From Micromonospora lupini str. Lupac 08 (GTDB lineage Bacteria > Actinomycetota > Actinomycetes > Mycobacteriales > Micromonosporaceae), in the NCBI RefSeq assembly GCF_000297395.2, contig NZ_HF570108.1, positions 1,402,611 through 1,466,610 on the forward strand: a stretch of DNA of 64,000 nucleotides. Reading direction: 5' to 3'. Below, piece by piece: positions 1 through 7,896 of the stretch (position 1 is the first letter of the stretch; each line of letters opens with the position of its first letter). The notes below the pieces were generated by a model. It did no database searches. It saw only the letters and a list, made by a program, of their open reading frames with translations, and was not told where the DNA came from. The position numbers were made by a program, and so were the translations under genes.

Positions 1-15
1 CTATCGTCGGCGGAC

Positions 16-942
16 GTGAAGGTATGGATTCCGCATCAGGCCGGCCTGAACCTCGTCGGCGAGCTGCCCCCGGGCGTGACGGTGGAGGTCGCCGAGCACG
101 CCGATCGGTTGCCGTCCTCCCCGGCCGATGTCCGCTTCTGGGTACCGCCGTTCCTGAGCGGGTCGGACGCGACCGCGCTGCTGGGCGAGCTGCCCGATCT
201 GGAGGCGGTGCAGTTGCTCTCCGCCGGGGCGGACGCCTGGGTCGGCCGGATGCCGGACGGGGTCACGCTCTGCGACGCCCGGGGCGTGCACGACCCGTCC
301 ACCGCCGAGTGGGTTGTCACCGCGATCCTGGCCCAGCTACGGGCCTTCCCCGCCTTCGCCCGCGCGCAGGCTGAGCGGCGGTGGGCGTACGACGGCCACG
401 CGCCGACCGACGAGCTGACCGGCAAGCGGGTGCTGATCGTCGGGGCCGGCTCGATCGGTACTGCGGTACGGGACCGGCTCGCGCCGTTCGAGGTGAGCTT
501 CACCCTGGTCGCCCGGACGGCCCGGCCCAAGCAGGGGGTGCACGCCGTCGCGGAGCTGCCCCGACTGCTGCCCGACGCCGACGTGGTGGTGGTGCTGGTG
601 CCGCTCACCGACCAGACCCGCGGCCTGATCGACGAGGACTTCCTGGCCGCGATGCCCGACGGGGCGCTGCTCGTCAACGCCGCCCGCGGTCCGGTGGCCC
701 GCACCGAGGCGCTCGTCGCCGAACTGGCCACCGGCCGGATCTCGGCGGCGCTGGACGTCACCGACCCGGAGCCGCTTCCCGCCGACTCCCCGCTGTGGAC
801 GATGCCGAACGTGCTGCTCACCCCGCACGTGGCCGGGTCGGTGCGCGGGCTGCTGCCGCGGGCGTACCGGCTGGTCGGCGACCAGGTGCGGCGGTTCGCC
901 GCCGGTGAGCCGCTGATCAACACGGTGGTCGACGGCTACTGA
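16..942 (+). CDS. D-isomer-specific 2-hydroxyacid dehydrogenase
   Basis: A 308-residue NAD(P)-dependent dehydrogenase of the D-2-hydroxyacid family, cytosolic, interconverting a 2-hydroxyacid and its 2-oxoacid; the substrate cannot be read from sequence. The Rossmann fingerprint GAGSIG is at residues 143-148. The usual catalytic set is present: Arg224 in NAARG, Glu252 in DPEP and His271 in TPHVAG. The length matches the short (about 310-residue) glyoxylate/hydroxypyruvate-type members. The GTG at 16 is the first in-frame start visible, so a start upstream of the window cannot be excluded. The gene stands alone, convergent with the PH-domain gene downstream. Confidence 0.9.
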   Translation: MKVWIPHQAGLNLVGELPPGVTVEVAEHADRLPSSPADVRFWVPPFLSGSDATALLGELPDLEAVQLLSAGADAWVGRMPDGVTLCDARGVHDPSTAEWVVTAILAQLRAFPAFARAQAERRWAYDGHAPTDELTGKRVLIVGAGSIGTAVRDRLAPFEVSFTLVARTARPKQGVHAVAELPRLLPDADVVVVLVPLTDQTRGLIDEDFLAAMPDGALLVNAARGPVARTEALVAELATGRISAALDVTDPEPLPADSPLWTMPNVLLTPHVAGSVRGLLPRAYRLVGDQVRRFAAGEPLINTVVDGY

Positions 943-1058
943 CCGGGCTTCGCCGGTCCCGGGCCGGGTGTCGCCGGTCCCGCGCCGAGCCGCGCGGTCT
1001 AAGGCCGGAGCCGCGCGGTCCCCGGGCTGCGCGGTCCCCGGGCTGCGCGACTCCGGGC

Positions 1059-1451
1059 TTACGGGCCGGGGGTTTCGGCGGCCTCGTCCGGCAGCGTCTG
1101 GCCGGTGGCCGAGACCAGACGGGGCAGGTCGATGCCGCGTACCGCCGGAAGACCCACCTGCTGGCCGTCGTCGAGGCGGGCGACCGCCCGCCCGCGCGCG
1201 TCGGTGGTCAGCTCGACGACCCGGTCCCAGCCGATCCGACGTTGCCCGAACAGCGCCCGCAGGCGCAGCTCCCGGGGGTCGGCGTCGGTGCCGGCCCGCC
1301 AGGCCCACAGCCCGACGGCGAGGGGGACGAGCAGCACCGGCAGCAGGTACGCCCGGGCGTTGGCCAGCGGCAGGGCGCCGATGAAGGCGATGACGGCGGC
1401 GGCCAGGATGGCCTGGTTGTACCGGAAACGGACGGTGTCGGGCGTACTCAC
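1059..1451 (-). CDS. PH-domain small membrane protein
   Basis: A 130-residue protein with two closely spaced hydrophobic segments near the N-terminus (about residues 12-45), followed by a basic, strand-rich domain containing RELRLRALFGQRRIGWDRV. This pattern is typical of actinobacterial bacterial-PH (bPH_6-like) proteins whose soluble domain sits on the cytoplasmic face of the membrane. The GTG start gives VSTPDTVRF. The much longer reading frame that continues upstream on this strand is a shadow of the neighbouring GGDEF-EAL gene. The role is unknown; these proteins are often linked to envelope or secretion functions, which is inference here. Confidence 0.75.
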   Translation of the reverse strand: MSTPDTVRFRYNQAILAAAVIAFIGALPLANARAYLLPVLLVPLAVGLWAWRAGTDADPRELRLRALFGQRRIGWDRVVELTTDARGRAVARLDDGQQVGLPAVRGIDLPRLVSATGQTLPDEAAETPGP

Positions 1452-1519
1452 CCTGCGATGATCCCACCCCTGGTCGGAGAGGGTCGCGGCGGGCGGCGCG
1501 ACGGGGCCCGGACGCCGTA

Positions 1520-1537
1520 CAGTGATACGGGTCACTG
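1520..1537. promoter_or_regulatory. small inverted repeat in divergent promoter region
   Basis: CAGTGA and TCACTG form perfect 6-bp arms around a 6-nt centre, in the 147-bp gap between the divergent PH-domain gene and the GGDEF-EAL gene. It could be an operator. TACAGT, overlapping its left edge, resembles an actinobacterial -10 box. No supporting evidence beyond symmetry and position. Confidence 0.25.
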
Positions 1538-1598
1538 CTTCGTGCAGGTGGCCGACGCGTAACCAATCTGGTCGCCGGTCGTTTCCCACTGTTGGGCA

Positions 1599-4121
1599 GT
1601 GGACCAGCAAACGTCTGCCGTCCCGCACCGCCGCACCGCCCCGTGCCCCCTCACGAAGGCGACCGCCGTGCTCCTCGCGTACCCGTTCCGTGTTCTCGTC
1701 CCCCGCCGGGCGGCCCCGGAGGTCGCCGTGTCCACGGCCGTGGCGCTGCTCGTCGTCGCCGGGGCCGCCGATCTGGTCCCGACCCCGGTGGTGATCGCGT
1801 TGTCCGGCGGCGCGGGCGCCACCCTCGCCGGCGTACGACTCTCCCGGCTGGCCAGCCGCCGCCCCAGCGATCCGGCGTCCACCGAGCCGTCGTGGCGGAC
1901 GGCCGCCCTGCTGCTCGATGCGGCGGTGGTGGTGGCCGGCTGTGTCGCCGCCGCGCTGCCGCTCGTCGACGCCGGGCACCGCGCTGCCGCGCTGCTCGGT
2001 TCGCTGACCGTGGCGGTCCTGTCCGTTGTCGGGCTGCGCCGGCGTCCGGTCCGGCCGCCCCGGCCGGCGCGGTTGCGGGGGCTGGTCGAGGCGACCGGCC
2101 CGACCGTCGGTCTGACCCTCGCCGGCTGGTTGCTGCTTCCTTCCGACACCCTGCCCGCGCCGGCCCGGCTGGTCGCGGCGCTGGCACTCGGAGGGCTGGG
2201 CATGGCCGCGCTCAGCGTGTTCACCGGGGCCGTGCGGCGCTCGGGCGACGCGATCTGCCGGGGTGGCGTCCTGCTCACCCTGATCGGGCTGGCGCTGCTG
2301 ACGATCCTGCCGCCCGCGCCGACGGGCCGGGTGGCGCTGCTGGCGGTGCCGCCGCTGGTGCTCGGGATGCTGCTGACCGCGCTCGGCGCGCTGTCGGCGG
2401 TGGCGACGGCCGGCGCACAGCCGGCGACCGGCACGCCCGCCGCGACCCCGCCCGCCGCGACCTGGCCACGGGTGGTGCTCCCGGCGTCGGTGCTGCTGCT
2501 CGCGGCGGGCCTGCACGTGGGATCCGGCCGCACTCCGGACCGGACGAGTGTGCTGCTCGCCCTGGCGGCGGTGCCGCCACTGGTCCTGCGGGAGCTGCTG
2601 CGCGGCGGCGACGCGGGCGTACCGGAGCGGCACGCCGCGCACCGCCGACGCGCCGATCGCGCGGTCCGGCGCCGGCGCGCGGCGCGACCACCGCGGTCCG
2701 ACGCGACCTCCGTGTCGCCCCCATCGGGTCAGAGCCCGGACGCCGCGGCGTGGCCGCCCGGCGTCGGCGGGACCACCGCCCCCGGCGGTGACGGTCTCTG
2801 GTCTTCGGGTGTCGGCGCCCCGACCGGCGTCGACGCGGCGTGGCCCGATGCGGGCGTCGCCTGGTCGACGTTCGACCACCGGTCCGGTTCGGTCGGAGAC
2901 CGGGCGGCGCTGCTGGACGCCCTCGCCGCCATCGGCGACGTGCCGGTGCCGGCCGGTGCGCTGCTGCTGGTGGAGCTGCACGGCGCGGACGGGCTCGGCC
3001 CGGTGGCGCGGGAGGACGTGCTGGCCGAGGCGGTCCTGCGGTCCCGCGCGATCGTCGGGTCCGACGACCTGGTGACCGGCTGCACCGGCACCGGCTTCGC
3101 GGTGGTCACCGGCGTCGGGCCGGTGCTGGCGTACGCGCTGGGCATCCGGCTGCTGACCGCGCTCACCTCGCCGTACGAGTTGGCCGGTTCGGTGCTGCGC
3201 GTTCAGGCGAGCATCGGGCTCGCCGAGGTCAGTGGCGCCGGGCCGGCCGACGTGCTCCGTCAGGCCGAGCTGGCCCGGCGACGGGCGGTGCAGCTGGGCC
3301 GGGACCGGGTCGAGTGGTACGACGCGTTCCTGGAGGAGCAGTTGGTGCGCCGGCTCGACCTGGAACGTGAGCTGCCCGGCGCGGTGGCGCGGGGCGAGCT
3401 GGACCTGGTCTACCAGCCGGTGCTCGACCTGACCGACCGGCAGCCGGTGGGCGCCGAGGCGCTGTTGCGCTGGCGCAGCCCGGTGCTCGGCACGGTGCTT
3501 CCGAGCGAGTTGCTGCCGGTCGCCGAGGATCTGGATCTGGTCGGCGAGTTCGAGTGGTGGGTGCTCGACCGGGCCTGCCGGCAGTTGGCCGCCTGGTCGG
3601 CGGGCCCGCGTGAGCTGTGGATGGCCGTCAACGTGACCGTCCGGGAGCTGACCACCCCCGACTTCGTGCAGCGCACCGCGGCGGTGCTGGCCGCGTACGG
3701 GGTGGCGCCGGAGCGGCTGGTGGTGGAGGTGGCCGAGCCGAGGATCGGCCCCGACCTGTCGACAGTCGTGGCTCGGCTGGCGGGGCTCCGGTCGCTGGGT
3801 GTCCGCACCGCGCTTGACGACTTCCGGGCCGAGCACGCGTCGCTGGCCCAGCTCCGCCGCCTGCCGATCGACCTGCTGAAGGTGGGCCCCGAGCTGGTGG
3901 GGGCGCAGCCGGCGGGGCAGCCGCCGCTTATCGACGTGGTGGTCAACGTGGGCGAGCGGTTGGGTGTGGAGATCGTCGCCGAGGAGCTGGAGTCACCGAC
4001 CCAGGTCGAGGGTGCGCGTCGGGCCGGCTGCCGCTACGGGCAGGGCTTCGCGCTGGCCCGTCCGGCCACCGCCGAGCGGGTCGAGGCGTACTTCGAGGAG
4101 TTCCCCTCGGCGTCCCGCTGA
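1599..4121 (+). CDS. membrane GGDEF-EAL domain protein, motifs degenerate
   Basis: An 840-residue protein. Roughly residues 20-330 are a series of Ala/Leu/Val-rich membrane segments, followed by a Pro/Gly/Ser linker, a GGDEF-like domain (about 425-570) and an EAL domain (about 580-830). The GGDEF signature is lost: the motif region reads GTGFAVVTG. In the EAL domain the EAL triplet (620-622), the NVT Asn and the DD pair are kept, but the loop normally reading DFGTGYSS reads DFRAEHAS, the Asp after the metal-site Lys is replaced by Gly (LLKVG), and the usual EG of the late E-G-V-E motif reads EE. It therefore looks like a c-di-GMP-binding or effector protein rather than a robust enzyme. The GTG at 1599 precedes the first membrane segment; an internal GTG near 1669 is an alternative. 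Confidence 0.85.
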   Translation: MDQQTSAVPHRRTAPCPLTKATAVLLAYPFRVLVPRRAAPEVAVSTAVALLVVAGAADLVPTPVVIALSGGAGATLAGVRLSRLASRRPSDPASTEPSWRTAALLLDAAVVVAGCVAAALPLVDAGHRAAALLGSLTVAVLSVVGLRRRPVRPPRPARLRGLVEATGPTVGLTLAGWLLLPSDTLPAPARLVAALALGGLGMAALSVFTGAVRRSGDAICRGGVLLTLIGLALLTILPPAPTGRVALLAVPPLVLGMLLTALGALSAVATAGAQPATGTPAATPPAATWPRVVLPASVLLLAAGLHVGSGRTPDRTSVLLALAAVPPLVLRELLRGGDAGVPERHAAHRRRADRAVRRRRAARPPRSDATSVSPPSGQSPDAAAWPPGVGGTTAPGGDGLWSSGVGAPTGVDAAWPDAGVAWSTFDHRSGSVGDRAALLDALAAIGDVPVPAGALLLVELHGADGLGPVAREDVLAEAVLRSRAIVGSDDLVTGCTGTGFAVVTGVGPVLAYALGIRLLTALTSPYELAGSVLRVQASIGLAEVSGAGPADVLRQAELARRRAVQLGRDRVEWYDAFLEEQLVRRLDLERELPGAVARGELDLVYQPVLDLTDRQPVGAEALLRWRSPVLGTVLPSELLPVAEDLDLVGEFEWWVLDRACRQLAAWSAGPRELWMAVNVTVRELTTPDFVQRTAAVLAAYGVAPERLVVEVAEPRIGPDLSTVVARLAGLRSLGVRTALDDFRAEHASLAQLRRLPIDLLKVGPELVGAQPAGQPPLIDVVVNVGERLGVEIVAEELESPTQVEGARRAGCRYGQGFALARPATAERVEAYFEEFPSASR

Positions 4122-4127
4122 GCGAAC

Positions 4128-4139
4128 TGAACCGGTTCA
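4128..4139. promoter_or_regulatory. perfect 12-bp palindrome TGAACCGGTTCA
   Basis: A perfect palindrome of LacI-operator style (central CCGG) lying between the convergent GGDEF-EAL and lacI stop codons and overlapping the lacI stop. It shares the CCGGTTCA half with the imperfect site at 5222-5233 in front of the mannosidase gene. It may be an auxiliary operator for the adjacent LacI protein, for example for looping, or chance. Confidence 0.4.
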
Positions 4140-5156
4140 CTTGCCGCGCGGCGGTGCCGTGCTGCCGCGCGGGGTCAGTTGCGGGCTCTCGTCCTGCACG
4201 CGCGTCGCCGGCTGGCCCGCGATGACGGCGAGCAGGTGGCGGGCGGCGTGCGCGCCGTACGCGGGGATGTCGCGGCCCAGCGCCGTCAGGGGCGGGTGCA
4301 CCAGCCGACACAGCGGCGAGTCGTCCCAGGCCACGATGGACAGGTCGTCCGGCACGGTGAGGCCCATCTCCTGGGCGACCGAGAGCCCGGCGACGGCCAT
4401 CACGTCGTTGTCGTAGATGACAGCGGTGGGCCGCGTGGCGGAGCTGAGCAGTCGGCGGGTGGCCCGCCCACCCTCCTCGCCCGTGTAGTCGGAGAAGACG
4501 GTGACCGCGTCGGTCAGGCCGAGTCGCCGGCACACCGCCGCGAAGGCGTCGGTACGGATGGTGGTGTGGAGCAGGTCGGGCAGGCCGCCGACCCGGGCGA
4601 TGCGACGGTGGCCCAGCGCCACCAGGTACTCCACCGCCTCGGTGAGCGCCGCCGTGTCGTCGGCCCAGAGGCTGGCCAGCTCGCCGGTGCCACCCGGCCC
4701 GCCGATCACCACGGCCGGCAGTTGGAGCTGTTGCAGGGCGGGGATGCGGCTGTCGTCGGTGCGCAGGTCGCAGACGAGCACCCCGTCGACCCGGCGCTCG
4801 CCCCACCAGCGCCGGTACACCGCGATCTCGGCGTCGTGGTCGGCCACCACCTGGAGGGTCAGCGCGTACGAGCGGGCCGAGAGTTCGGCCTCCACGCCAC
4901 TGATCAGCGCCATGAAGAACGGCTCGACGCCAAGTGTCCGGGCGGGCCGGCACAGCGCCAGGCCGACCGCGCCGGCAGTGGCGGCGGAGAGCGCCCGCGC
5001 GGCGCTGCTCGGGCTGAACCCGATCTCGGTGGCGATGGCGAGGATGCGCTCCCGGGTGGCCGCGGAGACGCCGGGCTGCCCGTTCAGCGCGTACGACACG
5101 GCGCCCTTGGACACGCCCGCGCGACGGGCGACGTCCGCGATTGTCGGCCGCTTCAC
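4137..5156 (-). CDS. LacI-family transcriptional regulator
   Basis: A 339-residue repressor. The N-terminal LacI helix-turn-helix starts at residue 4 (TIADVARRAGVSKGAVSYAL), followed by the hinge (PSSAARAL) and a periplasmic-binding-protein-like effector domain to the C-terminus, with the usual late VAWDDSPLCRLVHPPLT segment. The GTG start at 5156 is set by the position of the HTH. It is divergent from the beta-mannosidase gene, with 113 bp between them holding a promoter and operator-like palindromes, so it most likely represses mannosidase and itself and responds to a manno-oligosaccharide or similar sugar. The target is inferred from position. Confidence 0.92.
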   Translation of the reverse strand: MKRPTIADVARRAGVSKGAVSYALNGQPGVSAATRERILAIATEIGFSPSSAARALSAATAGAVGLALCRPARTLGVEPFFMALISGVEAELSARSYALTLQVVADHDAEIAVYRRWWGERRVDGVLVCDLRTDDSRIPALQQLQLPAVVIGGPGGTGELASLWADDTAALTEAVEYLVALGHRRIARVGGLPDLLHTTIRTDAFAAVCRRLGLTDAVTVFSDYTGEEGGRATRRLLSSATRPTAVIYDNDVMAVAGLSVAQEMGLTVPDDLSIVAWDDSPLCRLVHPPLTALGRDIPAYGAHAARHLLAVIAGQPATRVQDESPQLTPRGSTAPPRGK

Positions 5157-5183
5157 CGGCGTGCTCCTTGGTCTCTGGTGCCG

Positions 5184-5213
5184 TTGACAGCCCGGAATTC
5201 CGGACCGTACGGT
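5184..5213 (+). promoter_or_regulatory. promoter of the beta-mannosidase gene
   Basis: TTGACA (5184-5189) and TACGGT (5208-5213) are separated by 18 bp, a strong match to an actinobacterial housekeeping promoter reading toward the mannosidase. The spacer contains the perfect 12-bp palindrome CCGGAATTCCGG (5192-5203), a position suited to repressor occlusion. Confidence 0.6.
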
Positions 5214-5221
5214 GGCTCAGC

Positions 5222-5233
5222 TTATCCGGTTCA
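5222..5233. promoter_or_regulatory. LacI-type operator candidate
   Basis: TTATCCGGTTCA is an imperfect palindrome centred on CCGG, just downstream of the predicted -10 box. It shares its right half with the perfect palindrome at 4128-4139. LacI-family operators characteristically have a central CG and sit at or after the transcription start. Confidence 0.45.
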
Positions 5234-5269
5234 GTAGGCATCTTTCGATGCAGAAGGTGCGGTGACATC

Positions 5270-7720
5270 GTGAGCCGACAGGCACTCTACGACGGCTGGA
5301 CCCTGCGGGCGACGCCCGGAGCGCAGGTGCCGGCGGAGGTCGCCGATCGGTCCGTGCCGGCGACCGTGCCCGGTTGCGTGCACACCGACCTGCTCGACGC
5401 CGGGCTGATCCCCGATCCCCACCTCGACGACAACGAGCTGTCCCTGGCCTGGATCGGGCGCACCGACTGGCACTACCGGACGACCTTCTCCGCCCCGGCC
5501 TGCGACCACGACCGGGTCGACCTGGTCTGCGCCGGCCTGGACACCGTCGCCACCATCACCGTCAACGGGGCCGAGGTCGGCCGTACCGAGAACATGCACC
5601 GCTCCTACCGCTTCGACGTCGGGGCGCTGCTGCGCGACGGCGACAACGACCTGGCCGTCGCGTTCGACTCCGCCTACCGCTACGCCGAGGCACAGCAGGC
5701 GCGGCTGGGCGACCGGCCGAACGCCTACCCGGAGCCGTTCCACTTCATCCGCAAGATGGCCTGCAACTTCGGCTGGGACTGGGGGCCCACGCTCGTCACC
5801 GCCGGCATCTGGCAGGACATCGGCCTGCACGCCTGGTCCACCGCCCGGCTGGCAGGCGTCCGCCCGCTGGTCACCATGGACGGTCGCGACGGCCGGGTCG
5901 AGGTGCACGTCGAGGTCGAGCGGGCCGCGGACGTCCCGCTCACCGTCCGCGCCACGGTCGCCGACGCCCACGCCGAGGTCGTCGTACCGGCCGGGCAGCG
6001 CACGGCCGTGCTGACCCTCACCGTCCGCGAGCCCGCGCTGTGGTGGCCCCGGGGGTACGGCGAACAGGCCCGCCACCTGCTGGACGTGACGCTGCACGCG
6101 CCGGACGGCGACACCCTGGACGGCTGGTCGCGGCGGATCGGCTTCCGCTCGGTACGACTGGACACCACACCCGACGCGCACGGCACCCCGTTCGTGCTGT
6201 CCGTCAACGACGTTCCGGTCTTCGTGCGGGGCGTCAACTGGATCCCCGACGACGTGTTCCCCACCCGGATCACCCGGGACCGCCTCGCCGGCCGGTTCGA
6301 CCAGGCGATCGGGGCCAACGTCAACCTGCTCCGCGTCTGGGGCGGCGGCCGGTACGAGTCGGAGGACTTCTACGACCTCGCCGACGAACGCGGGCTGCTC
6401 GTCCAGCAGGACTTCCTCTTCGCCTGCGCCGCGTACCCGGAGGAGGAGCCGTTCGCCGGTGAGGTCGCCGCCGAGGCCGCCGAGCAGGTGACCCGGCTGA
6501 CGCCCCACCCCTCGCTGGTGCTCTGGACCGGCAACAACGAGAACATCTGGGGCTGGCACGACTGGGACTGGCAGGAACCCCTCGCGGGCCGCACCTGGGG
6601 GCGCGGCTACTACCTCGACGTCCTGCCCCGCATCGTCGGCGAGCTGGACCCGACCCGCCCGTACTGGCCGGGCAGCCCCTGGTCGGGCACGGAGACGATC
6701 CACCCCAACGACCCGGCGCACGGCACCACCCACATCTGGGACGTGTGGAACACCGACGACTACACGAAGTACCGGGAGTACGTGCCGCGCTTCGTCGCCG
6801 AGTTCGGCTACCAGGCCCCACCGGCGTACGCCACCCTGCGCCGGTCGATCTCGGATGAGCCGCTGGCGCACGACTCACCCGGGATGGCGCACCACCAGAA
6901 GGCCGCCGGCGGAGACGCGAAGTTGCAGCGCGGCCTGGACGCGCACCTGCCCGCCCCGGTGGACTTCGACGACTGGCACTACCTCACCCAACTCAACCAG
7001 GCGCGGGCCATCCAACTGGGAGTCGAGCACTTCCGGTCGCACCGGGACGTCTGCGCCGGCACCATCGTGTGGCAGCTCAACGACTGCTGGCCGGTCACCT
7101 CCTGGTCGGCCGTCGACGGCGACGGCCGCCGCAAACCCCTGTGGTACGCGCTGCGCCACGCGTACGCCGATCGGCTGTTGACCGTGCAGCCCCGCGACGG
7201 CGGCCTGGCCCTCGTCGCGGTGAACGAGACCGGCGAGCCGTGGCAGGCGTCGGCCTCGGTGACCCGGCTGACCCTCGCCGGGGAGCCCCGGGCGAAGAAC
7301 TCCCTCGACCTCGACGTCCCGGCGTACTCCTCCGTGACGCTGGCCCTGCCGGCGGACCTGGTGCGGCCGGACGACGCCCGGCGGGAGCTGCTGATCGCCG
7401 AGGCGGGGGAGACCGCCGAGCGGGTGCTGTGGTTCTTCGCCGAGGACCGGGACGTCGTCTGGCCGGCGGCGGCCTGGGACGCGACCGTCGAACCGGTCGA
7501 CGGCGGTCAGCGGGTCCGGGTCACCGCCCGCACGGTGCTGCGCGACCTGACCCTCTTCCCGGACCGACTGGACGTTTCCGCCACAGTGGACGCGGCCCTG
7601 GTCACCCTGCTGCCCGACGAGTCGACCACGTTCACGGTGCGCGCGGCCGGGCCGCTGGACGAGGTGGCGCTCGTCGCCCGCCCGGTGCTGCGCTGCGTCA
7701 ACGACGTCGACGCTTCTTGA
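5270..7720 (+). CDS. glycoside hydrolase family 2 beta-mannosidase
   Basis: An 816-residue GH2 enzyme, matching the usual length of beta-mannosidases. The N-terminal sugar-binding jelly roll carries the typical VPGCVHTDLL and the later NFGWDWGPTLV signatures. The TIM barrel carries the acid/base Glu424 in TGNNEN and the nucleophile Glu511 in VAEFGYQ. There is no signal peptide, so it acts in the cytoplasm on imported beta-mannosides such as mannobiose. The GTG start lies a short distance after AGAAGGTG; a longer in-frame extension to 5141 would overlap the promoter and lacI and is unlikely. It is probably controlled by the divergent LacI protein. Confidence 0.92.
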   Translation: MSRQALYDGWTLRATPGAQVPAEVADRSVPATVPGCVHTDLLDAGLIPDPHLDDNELSLAWIGRTDWHYRTTFSAPACDHDRVDLVCAGLDTVATITVNGAEVGRTENMHRSYRFDVGALLRDGDNDLAVAFDSAYRYAEAQQARLGDRPNAYPEPFHFIRKMACNFGWDWGPTLVTAGIWQDIGLHAWSTARLAGVRPLVTMDGRDGRVEVHVEVERAADVPLTVRATVADAHAEVVVPAGQRTAVLTLTVREPALWWPRGYGEQARHLLDVTLHAPDGDTLDGWSRRIGFRSVRLDTTPDAHGTPFVLSVNDVPVFVRGVNWIPDDVFPTRITRDRLAGRFDQAIGANVNLLRVWGGGRYESEDFYDLADERGLLVQQDFLFACAAYPEEEPFAGEVAAEAAEQVTRLTPHPSLVLWTGNNENIWGWHDWDWQEPLAGRTWGRGYYLDVLPRIVGELDPTRPYWPGSPWSGTETIHPNDPAHGTTHIWDVWNTDDYTKYREYVPRFVAEFGYQAPPAYATLRRSISDEPLAHDSPGMAHHQKAAGGDAKLQRGLDAHLPAPVDFDDWHYLTQLNQARAIQLGVEHFRSHRDVCAGTIVWQLNDCWPVTSWSAVDGDGRRKPLWYALRHAYADRLLTVQPRDGGLALVAVNETGEPWQASASVTRLTLAGEPRAKNSLDLDVPAYSSVTLALPADLVRPDDARRELLIAEAGETAERVLWFFAEDRDVVWPAAAWDATVEPVDGGQRVRVTARTVLRDLTLFPDRLDVSATVDAALVTLLPDESTTFTVRAAGPLDEVALVARPVLRCVNDVDAS

Positions 7721-7794
7721 TCCACACGAGTTCGCCGATATCGCGGTGTCCGAGTCGAGCGGATACCGCGATATCACTGATCTCGTGTGGATCA
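7718..7794. repeat. 35-bp imperfect inverted repeat, 7-nt loop
   Basis: The arms 7718-7752 and 7760-7794 are complementary at 30 of 35 positions. The left arm begins on the mannosidase stop codon. As RNA it would form a very stable hairpin and could end the mannosidase transcript, although no T run follows. Its length and internal mismatches resemble a mobile or dispersed intergenic palindrome more than a simple terminator. It also marks the junction with the TPR/CHAT block. Confidence 0.75.
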
Positions 7795-7896
7795 CCCCGG
7801 CGCGACACCTCGTGCGCTGGTGCGGGGGATGCGCAGGTTCGTTAGTTTGTGCTCGGCGGGGACGGTGCGGCCGAGGCAGGCAGGGGAGGTGCCGCT

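Noticed and set aside
1452..3836. Very long minus-strand open frame (over 900 codons) opposite the GGDEF-EAL gene
   Set aside because: It is Gly/Arg/Pro-rich low complexity typical of antisense frames in GC-rich DNA. Only its last 130 codons, beyond the GGDEF-EAL gene, encode a real PH-domain protein with its own GTG.
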